5,367 nucleotides of DNA, taken from contig CABURF010000098.1 in the NCBI GenBank assembly GCA_902493755.1, forward strand, positions 1 to 5,367. Direction: 5' to 3'. Below are positions 1 to 4,614 of the stretch, in pieces. This DNA is from an uncultured Coriobacteriia bacterium (lineage in GTDB: Bacteria > Actinomycetota > Coriobacteriia > Coriobacteriales > QAMH01). Made by a program: the position numbers and the translations under genes. The notes below the pieces were generated by a model, which was not told the DNA's origin, made no database searches, and saw only the letters and a list, made by a program, of their open reading frames with translations. Each line of letters starts with the position of its first letter. The stretch's first letter is position 1.

Positions 1-90
1 AGCCGGTACGGTAACCAGCGTGAGCATTGACGCCGCCATGACGCAGGCCATGGTCTTTCTCGCGAAACCAAAGTGCTTTGGTTTACCCAT
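1..90 (-). CDS. N-terminus of a putative exported protein (partial, runs off left edge)
   Basis: Thirty codons are visible from an ATG at 90-88 to the window edge. The peptide starts with a basic segment (MGKPKHFGFARK) followed by a hydrophobic stretch (TMACVMAASMLTLVTVPA), which reads as a Sec-type signal peptide still short of its cleavage site, or a first membrane anchor. There is no twin-arginine motif. The Cys sits early in the hydrophobic core, so it is not a convincing lipobox. The start is well supported: on the minus strand GGGAGGGAG lies at 104-96, leaving 8 nt between the GGAGG core and the ATG. The gene lies downstream of the LuxR-type regulator on the same strand with a 194-nt gap, so it may be a regulated target (inference). 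The mature function cannot be told from 30 residues. Confidence 0.6.
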   Translation of the reverse strand, partial: MGKPKHFGFARKTMACVMAASMLTLVTVPA

Positions 91-127
91 TATGTCTCCC
101 TCCCATGAAAAGTATTGACGTACGCAC
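83..127 (-). CDS. Possible 14-codon upstream ORF overlapping the next start
   Basis: On the minus strand a GTG at 127-125 opens a 14-residue frame (VRTSILFMGGRHNG) that ends with TAA at 85-83. It overlaps the start of the exported-protein gene (ATG at 90-88) in another frame. It has its own Shine-Dalgarno sequence, GGGAGGGAG at 141-133, at the same 8-nt spacing (GGAGG core to start) as the main gene. Termination across the main start would allow coupled re-initiation. This is a positional argument only: the peptide has no recognisable composition, such as a run of one amino acid, and the second SD could be chance in purine-rich DNA. Confidence 0.25.
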   Translation of the reverse strand: MRTSILFMGGRHNG

Positions 128-141
128 GATTTCTCCCTCCC
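96..141 (-). promoter_or_regulatory. Tandem near-identical Shine-Dalgarno/start modules
   Basis: The minus strand carries GGGAGGGAGA twice, beginning at 141 and at 104, exactly 37 nt apart. Each copy is followed by a start codon at the same distance: GTG at 127 and ATG at 90. The two 17-nt modules, through the start codon, match at 14 positions. The proximal copy is the ribosome-binding site of the exported-protein gene. The distal copy would serve the 14-codon upstream frame. Confidence 0.5.
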
Positions 142-181
142 CAAGGTGACAGCCGAAAGTCCATGCAGGCTCACGGCAGGC

Positions 182-200
182 CACGTACACAACGCACGTG
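182..200. promoter_or_regulatory. 19-bp inverted repeat, candidate operator
   Basis: CACGT at 182-186 and ACGTG at 196-200 are perfect inverted arms around a 9-nt centre. If the arms are extended inward to 7 bp there is one mismatch. The site is about 90 bp upstream of the exported-protein start and lies between it and the LuxR-type regulator. LuxR/FixJ-family DNA-binding domains commonly bind dyads of about this size as dimers, so an operator is plausible. No clear -35/-10 pair was found around it to anchor the claim. Confidence 0.25.
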
Positions 201-245
201 ACTTTCCCGACACGGTATGAAGTGGGCGAATGATTGTCTCCCCAC

Positions 246-284
246 GAAAGGTGGGTAATGGGATGGAAGGTTGGGTAGGGTGGG
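246..284 (-). terminator. Candidate Rho-utilisation (rut-like) region after the LuxR gene
   Basis: The minus-strand transcript from 284 to 246 has no G in 39 nt (22 C, 9 U, 8 A). It begins directly after the regulator's TAG at 287-285. C-rich, G-poor, unstructured RNA just past a stop codon is the hallmark of Rho loading sites. A short hairpin (CCCAC/GTGGG, 241-255) borders it but has no following U-run, so an intrinsic terminator is not supported. On the DNA plus strand the same stretch carries five GGG runs. Confidence 0.35.
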
Positions 285-1790
285 CTAGACCTGCTTCTTT
301 GCCTCTTTGACTATCTCAATGAGCTCATCTTTTCGGTGAATGCCCATCTTGCGGTAGATGCTCTTGCTGTACCCTTTGACGGTACTAACAGCTACCGTCA
401 GCTCTTCTGCGACGTGCTTGGCGGTATAGCCTCGCGCCATGAGCGAAGCCGTTTCGCGTTCGCGTTCCGTCAAGTCGTAGCGGGCTGCAATCATGTCCAT
501 GGCGTACTCGTGACGCTCGTCAGAGGAGAGCTCGTATCTCGATTGCACCGTCACATCGTCATCCAATGCGTTCTCGTTTTGGTCAAGCTTGTTCATAAAT
601 AGCCCGCGATTGATGATGACCATGATGAAGAGAACAGCGCACATGCCAAGAGAGACCGCGATTCCGGCAGCGACGCTCACGGGAAAGAGGAAATCCGCCG
701 GGCTCAATTGAAGATACATGAGTAGAGCTGGGATTATCGAAGATGTAACACCCGATGCCAAGCCATACGTGCAGAGGAAAAAGGCCGAGCATGCAAGGGA
801 AGAGTGCGCGTTGTCTGTTCCCCAAAGGGCTATGAGTGCAATCGAATACACGAGCAGCGCAGAGTATAAGCTCGTCACAAACGGGGACAGTACCGTTGGC
901 GACACAAATGCGAACAGGAGCGTAGAAGCCATAAAACCGATAAGTCCGATGCTTCCTATCGCCAAAGTGCACGCGGCTGTCGTCTTCGCTCGTAGGGCAA
1001 TCCACAAAAAGACGAGCCCGATGCCAATCGAAACCAAATAGGAATAAATTGTCTTTGGGTGGGGCATGTAGTTCACACCACCATGCGCCCATCTGCTACG
1101 CAGGAAAGCACCGCAGAATATCTCCGCAAATATCAGAATCATGGCGCATATCTGTATTTTGCGCAGATAGCCATCCTGAAGGAAAGGCGTTGATTTCAAC
1201 CCTTGTCCAGAAGAGAATGGCTCCTCGCGCTGCAGCAGGCAAAGCATGATGAGGGCGAGCAACGGATACAATGCGCTCATCATCGAGGCCCACTCACGGG
1301 GCAACACATCTAAGATGCCGAAACCGAGGCTTACCACGAAGGAGCCCATCGCAATCGGGGCAATCTTGTCTCGGGGAAGCCCAGCGAGCACGCGCAGCCA
1401 ACCTACCGCAAGGGCGGCAAAGCCCGCGCAAAGGACGATGATGCTCGCGGCATAAAACACGTCAGCCGTTACGCCAAGTGACCTTCCCGCACTATTGGCG
1501 ACGACGCCTACAACGGCAAGGATACCGCCAATGGCGTAGAGAACGAGCTTGTCCTCCAATCGCTCGCCTCCGCGCAAGGCCTTGGTCCTTTGCAACGACA
1601 CGAGCGCCAATATGCACCCAATCAAAATGAGTGCAGCATCATATACAACACGTAATCCCGAGAAGCTCGAGGTGATTCCCACGGTCAGGGATCCGAAAAA
1701 CGGAGCCCTGAGCATGGCGCAAAATGCCGCCAGCCCAACAAGGCATATGACCGTCTTTTTTGTTTCCCCCGACAAGCGTCTATTCCCCAC
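285..1790 (-). CDS. Membrane-anchored LuxR-family transcriptional regulator
   Basis: The protein has 501 residues. Residues from about 13 to 395 form roughly 12 hydrophobic segments with short loops, resembling a transporter-like sensor module. A charged linker (about 400-435) leads to a C-terminal LuxR/GerE helix-turn-helix at 436-501, with LTERERE, the helix-turn-helix core TAKHVAEELTVAVSTVKGY and IYRKMGIHRKDELIEIV. This membrane-plus-LuxR design is characteristic of Eggerthellaceae, where such genes often sit beside the genes they are thought to control. The ligand is unknown. The GTG at 1790 is the first possible start, because a TGA lies in frame only one codon upstream (6-4 nt before it). 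No good Shine-Dalgarno precedes it. A TTG at 1775-1773, preceded by GGGG at a 9-nt gap, is an alternative that would remove five residues. A C-rich, G-less stretch follows the stop. The gene is intact, with no internal stops. Confidence 0.9.
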   Translation of the reverse strand: MGNRRLSGETKKTVICLVGLAAFCAMLRAPFFGSLTVGITSSFSGLRVVYDAALILIGCILALVSLQRTKALRGGERLEDKLVLYAIGGILAVVGVVANSAGRSLGVTADVFYAASIIVLCAGFAALAVGWLRVLAGLPRDKIAPIAMGSFVVSLGFGILDVLPREWASMMSALYPLLALIMLCLLQREEPFSSGQGLKSTPFLQDGYLRKIQICAMILIFAEIFCGAFLRSRWAHGGVNYMPHPKTIYSYLVSIGIGLVFLWIALRAKTTAACTLAIGSIGLIGFMASTLLFAFVSPTVLSPFVTSLYSALLVYSIALIALWGTDNAHSSLACSAFFLCTYGLASGVTSSIIPALLMYLQLSPADFLFPVSVAAGIAVSLGMCAVLFIMVIINRGLFMNKLDQNENALDDDVTVQSRYELSSDERHEYAMDMIAARYDLTERERETASLMARGYTAKHVAEELTVAVSTVKGYSKSIYRKMGIHRKDELIEIVKEAKKQV

Positions 1791-2045
1791 GGTTCACGGC
1801 ACGCGCAGATAGTAAATTCGCACCGCCCCTACGTGAGACCCCTCGGCAAATATTACCCCAATCAAGGGCAAAGTTCATGCACGACGGCAATAGAACGAAA
1901 CCCAATGAAGCCGCCTCGCGTGAGGGATGCTAGCCCCTGCGAAGCGCCTCAGACGGATCAACGTTGCGGAGAAGACCGCGGTTCTCAAGAAGGACTGGAG
2001 GCACTTTTGCCTCCAGTCCTGATAAAACGTCGGTAGGTTCGGCCT
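1791..2045. other. Intergenic region, no gene seen
   Basis: This 255-bp stretch separates the LuxR-type gene from the cupin remnant. It holds the strong hairpin at 1991-2020 and a second dyad nearby (ACCGCGGT, 1975-1982, flanked by GAGA and TCTC). The promoter for the LuxR gene should lie in the left half on the minus strand. AT-rich patches read as TACTAT (1814-1809) and TAATAT (1855-1850), but neither has a matching -35 at normal spacing, so no promoter is called. Short open frames here have no ribosome-binding site or protein character. Confidence 0.5.
1991..2020 (-). terminator. Perfect 12-bp stem-loop downstream of the cupin remnant
   Basis: AGGACTGGAGGC at 1991-2002 and GCCTCCAGTCCT at 2009-2020 pair perfectly around a 6-nt loop. 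It lies 25 nt past the cupin stop on the minus strand, where a transcription terminator would be expected. The RNA after the stem on that strand reads UCUUGAGAAC, so the U-tract is poor; on the plus strand there is none (GAUAAAACG). I favour a terminator for the minus transcript, possibly one with a weak tract. No plus-strand gene precedes it. Confidence 0.55.
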
Positions 2046-2351
2046 TTACGACAGCAGATCGTACTCCGCGTCAGCGACCGGCTCGAGCCATTCGTTGGAG
2101 CAACCCTCGCCTGGGGCCTCGAAAGCCACGTGCGAAAACCAGCTGTCCTTTGCCGCGCCATGCCAATGCTTGACGCCCGCGGGGATGAACACGACGTCGC
2201 CGGGATGCAGCTCCCGGGCATCCTCGCCCCAGAACTGGCACCAGCCGCGACCGTCCGTGCACAGCAGGATTTGCCCGCCACCCTTGTCCGCATGGTGGAT
2301 ATGCCAGTTGTTGCGACAACCCAGCTCGAAGGTCACGTTAGCGAGGAAGAT
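2046..2351 (-). pseudogene. Cupin-domain protein, 5'-truncated remnant
   Basis: About 101 codons of a single-domain cupin remain, ending at TAA (2048-2046). Cupin motif 1 is visible as GCRNNWHIHHADKGGGQILL (His ligands in HIHH; Gln where many cupins have Glu). Motif 2 is PGDVVFIPAGVKHWH. The C-terminal signature SNEWLEPV is intact. As I know this family, members have about 30-45 residues before NVTFE, forming the first strands; here they are absent. The frame stays open upstream to 2828, but those codons are the antisense of the LysR remnant and do not resemble a cupin. There is no start codon with a ribosome-binding site near the boundary. In the intact form such cupins bind a metal and are often encoded beside LysR regulators and oxidoreductases. 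I call it a pseudogene; expression of a chimera from an upstream start is possible but unsupported. Confidence 0.75.
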
Positions 2352-2376
2352 GGCCTGATAGCGAACGCACGGCTCA
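2343..2376. other. Junction of cupin and LysR remnants, inferred deletion scar
   Basis: Recognisable cupin sequence on the minus strand fades just beyond the NVTFE motif (NVTFE codons end at 2339; IFLA at 2351-2340). Recognisable LysR sequence on the plus strand begins by LMTETLSIAV (from 2373). The switch therefore happens within roughly 30 bp. The two genes read away from each other and both lack their 5' parts at this same point. That pattern is expected if one deletion removed the intergenic region of a divergent pair. The exact base cannot be fixed without homologues. Confidence 0.6.
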
Positions 2377-2750
2377 TGACCGAGACGCTTTCCATCGCCG
2401 TGACGGCCAACCACCCGCTCGCTGAACGTCCGTGCGTCACCTTCGACGATATCGACGGCGTTGACTTTCTCCTGCTCGAAGACATTGGCATCTGGCACGA
2501 CATGCACAGACGGCTCATGCCGCATTCGCACTTCGTGATCCAGAAAGATCGCGAGGTCTTCACGCGTCTTGCCGAAGCCGGAACGATGCCGGTCTTCGTG
2601 ACCGACATCCCCATGCAACGGGGCCTGCTGCCCGACCGCGTGCGCATTCCCATCGACCATCCTGCCGCCACCAAGACGTTCTGCCTGCTCGTGCGCGAGG
2701 ACGCCGCGCCGCGCGTGCGCGAGATATTCGACTGGATCGCGCAAACGTAA
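2352..2750 (+). pseudogene. LysR-type regulator, C-terminal effector-domain remnant
   Basis: About 130 codons match the second half of a LysR substrate-binding domain: TETLSIAVTANHPLAERP, then VTFDDIDGVDFLLLEDIG, SHFVIQKDREVFTRLAEAG, and a C-terminal REIFDWIAQT before TAA at 2748-2750. LysR regulators are usually about 300 residues. The whole N-terminal winged helix-turn-helix and the first half of the effector domain are missing, so it cannot bind DNA as a normal LysR. In-frame sequence upstream of about 2350 is only the antisense of the cupin remnant. The ATG at 2376 has no Shine-Dalgarno. LysR genes are typically divergent from their targets, so the adjoining cupin was probably its target. 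The reading frame of the remnant is undamaged, which suggests a recent loss. Confidence 0.8.
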
Positions 2751-2789
2751 CGCCATCCGGCAAGTCGCTCCCTTACACCCACGGAAGCT

Positions 2790-2827
2790 CTTACGCGCGC
2801 ATGGCATGCTGGCTATAATCACGTCCA
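2790..2827 (+). promoter_or_regulatory. Promoter of rarD giving a leaderless mRNA
   Basis: A consensus -10 hexamer TATAAT is at 2814-2819. The best -35 candidate is weak: CTTACG (2790-2795, 18-bp spacer) shares only three bases with TTGACA. Transcription normally starts about 7 nt past the -10, at 2826-2827, and 2827 is the A of the ATG. The message would thus begin at the start codon. This agrees with the absence of any Shine-Dalgarno before that ATG. Leaderless mRNAs are common in Actinobacteria. Confidence 0.65.
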
Positions 2828-3795
2828 TGAATCACAACGTGGGTGACATCAGAAAGCGAACACGCCAGGGCATAGCAGCCGGCATCGGGTGCTATCTGCT
2901 TTGGGGCCTGTTCCCCCTGTACTGGAAGCTGCTCGACCATGTCGATCCGCTCGAGGTGACGGCGCAGCGCGTCATCTGGTGCTTTGCGCTCACCGCCATC
3001 ATCTGCCTCATCGCCCGATGGAACTTCGCCTCGCTGCTCAAAGACAGGCGCGCACTGCGCTTCCTGATTCCCGCCGCCATCATCATCACATCCAACTGGG
3101 GCACGTACATATTCGCCGTTCATATAGATCATATCGTGGAGGCATCGCTCGGCTACTACATCAACCCGCTCGTCTCCATCCTACTGGGTCTCGTCATATT
3201 CAAGGAGCGCCTCTCACCCCTGCAGTGGATTGCCGTCGCACTCTGCTGCATCGGCATCCTGTACTTCACGGTTAGTTACGGAAGCTTTCCGTGGCTGGCG
3301 ATCTACCTCGCCTTGAGCTTTGGCGTCTACGGTGCCATCAAGAAGAAGGGCGGCTACCCGGCCGTCGAGGCCATTGCCGTGGAAAGTGCCGTTATGACGC
3401 CCGTGGCCATCGTCTTTGTTATCGTGCTCGCGCTCGTGACGGGAAGTCATGGGTTCCTCGGCGACGTGACGAACGTTACGGGATGGAGCACGACGGGGCT
3501 TCTCATCCTGGGCGGTGCGGTCACGGCCATTCCGCTCATCTTGTTCGCGACGGCGGCGAACTCCATCCCCCTGACCATCTTGGGCTTCATGCAGTACGTA
3601 AGCCCCACGATAGCGCTGCTGTGCGGCGTGTTCGTCAACGGCGAGGCCTTCACGTTTACCCACGGCGTCTGCTTTGCGTGCATCTGGTGCGGGCTCGCGC
3701 TCGTCGCCATCGACATGATTCGGGCAGCGCGCAAGACGCCGGAAGGCAAGCTCACGCCCCTGGAAGCCGAGGAAGCGGCCGAAATCGTGGAATAG
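2827..3795 (+). CDS. rarD: RarD-type EamA-family membrane permease
   Basis: The protein has 322 residues with about ten hydrophobic helices, as two EamA repeats of the drug/metabolite transporter superfamily. RarD hallmarks are clear: CYLLWGLFPLYWKLLDHVDP (22-41), EVTAQRVIWCF just after, SNWGTYIFAV, then HIVEASLGYYINPLVSILLG and FKERLSPLQWIAVALCCIGI. The second repeat has SFGVYGAIKK, IPLILFATAANSIPLTILGF and QYVSPTIALL. It sits in the cytoplasmic membrane with a basic N-terminus inside. RarD of E. coli is named for chloramphenicol sensitivity, but its substrate is not established. A longer frame opens at ATG 2806, but that start would lie upstream of the -10 box and add seven residues unlike the family; 2827 is preferred. 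The acidic tail (EAEEAAEIVE) extends past the last helix. It converges with the Arg-rich gene, leaving only 15 bp between stops and no visible terminator. Confidence 0.92.
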   Translation: MNHNVGDIRKRTRQGIAAGIGCYLLWGLFPLYWKLLDHVDPLEVTAQRVIWCFALTAIICLIARWNFASLLKDRRALRFLIPAAIIITSNWGTYIFAVHIDHIVEASLGYYINPLVSILLGLVIFKERLSPLQWIAVALCCIGILYFTVSYGSFPWLAIYLALSFGVYGAIKKKGGYPAVEAIAVESAVMTPVAIVFVIVLALVTGSHGFLGDVTNVTGWSTTGLLILGGAVTAIPLILFATAANSIPLTILGFMQYVSPTIALLCGVFVNGEAFTFTHGVCFACIWCGLALVAIDMIRAARKTPEGKLTPLEAEEAAEIVE

Positions 3796-3810
3796 GCAGC
3801 GAGCCCGTCC

Positions 3811-4614
3811 CTACTTCTTCCCGGAATTGTTGTAGCGGTCGATAAGACCTTGCATGGAGTCCATCTCCGCCTGAAGCTCATCGTTCGATGTCTGGAGCTC
3901 GGTTAACTGTGTTTGCTGCTCGTCAATTGCCGCCTTGGCAGCACCGTACTCGCTTGCGACTCCGCCAAAGGCGACAAAGCGCACAACGATAACAACGAGC
4001 AAGATAACGGCGATAACACCCGAGGCGAGAATCGCACGAGGATCAACTGGCTTGACTCGTCTAGCTTTGGCATAGTTCTGCTGGCTTACGGAGGTACCCC
4101 GCTGCTGCCCAGGCTGACTCACATAGCGATCCCTGCTGTACTGCGTCGCCTGGTTAACGTTACGCTGCCCCGCACGTGGAACGACGTGCTGAGCGGGACG
4201 CGCATCTCGTTGACGCATATCCTGCTGACGGCTATCGCGTTGCTCATATGCGCGATCGGCGCGAGCGTTATTGCGGCTGCGCCTTTCGTCGCGCTGCTCC
4301 TCGTGCACAGCTGGACGTCGGCTGGAGCGGCGATTGCCGCTGCGAGAGGTTTCGTAATCGGCATCTTGCCTGCTGCGTTGGCGCGCACGCGTGAAATCCT
4401 CGGGACGCTGGCGTTTCGAACGGCTTTGCGACCTGCCCTCGGAATATCTTTCGTCTCGCTGCGCCGAGGCATGGCGCGCGTAACGTTCGGATGTGCGCGA
4501 GTATCGGCTCGACCCGGCGCCCGTACGACGCTCGGAACGTCCCTCGGGAGCATCGTGACGAGAGCGTCTGCCGCGCTCGTAATCTTCATCGTATTGTCCG
4601 CGCGAGTACGTCAT
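3811..4614 (-). CDS. Arg-rich disordered protein with one membrane helix and C-terminal coiled coil
   Basis: The 267 residues fall into three parts. Residues 1-190 are low complexity, rich in Arg (45 of 190), Ser, Gln, Asp, Glu and Tyr, with many SR, RR, RD and RY pairs, surely disordered. Residues 194-217 (AILASGVIAVILLVVIVVRF) form one membrane helix. Residues 223-262 are a predicted coiled coil with heptad-spaced hydrophobics (I230, L237, L240, L247, M251, M254). There is no Cys or Trp. The positive N-terminus implies inside and the coiled coil outside. This order resembles FtsB/DivIC- and FtsL-type division proteins with a long actinobacterial cytoplasmic extension, but I do not see the short conserved motif after the coil that would settle it. 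Its ATG overlaps the deacetylase stop as ATGA (4614-4611), so translation is probably coupled; only a weak AGGCGG precedes it. Antisense frames across it are composition artefacts. Confidence 0.8.
   Translation of the reverse strand: MTYSRGQYDEDYERGRRSRHDAPEGRSERRTGAGSSRYSRTSERYARHASAQRDERYSEGRSQSRSKRQRPEDFTRARQRSRQDADYETSRSGNRRSSRRPAVHEEQRDERRSRNNARADRAYEQRDSRQQDMRQRDARPAQHVVPRAGQRNVNQATQYSRDRYVSQPGQQRGTSVSQQNYAKARRVKPVDPRAILASGVIAVILLVVIVVRFVAFGGVASEYGAAKAAIDEQQTQLTELQTSNDELQAEMDSMQGLIDRYNNSGKK

Noticed and set aside
241..255. CCCAC/GTGGG hairpin as intrinsic terminator of the LuxR gene
   Set aside because: The stem is only 5 bp and the RNA that follows has no U-run. A Rho-type signal is the better explanation for this interval.
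583..1092. Second minus-strand open frame within the LuxR regulator
   Set aside because: It overlaps the regulator's membrane domain in another frame. The peptide is Cys/His/Arg-rich noise typical of shifted GC-rich reading.
1809..1878. Possible -10 hexamers upstream of the LuxR gene (TACTAT, TAATAT on minus)
   Set aside because: Neither has a -35-like hexamer at 16-18 bp, and AT-rich hexamers are expected by chance in 80 bp of less GC-rich DNA.
1833..2173. Short plus-strand open frames between the LuxR gene and the cupin remnant
   Set aside because: They have no ribosome-binding site or recognisable motif, and one runs through the hairpin and into the antisense of the cupin.
2376..2750. 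LysR remnant as an intact small protein starting at ATG 2376
   Set aside because: There is no ribosome-binding site or promoter, and the visible residues are only the C-terminal half of a known domain.
2806..2826. Upstream ATG for rarD at 2806
   Set aside because: It lies in front of the consensus -10 box, has no Shine-Dalgarno, and would add seven residues not typical for RarD proteins.
3214..3881. Minus-strand open frames opposite the end of rarD
   Set aside because: The plus strand encodes a textbook RarD protein through this region. The opposite frames have no start signal or domain character.
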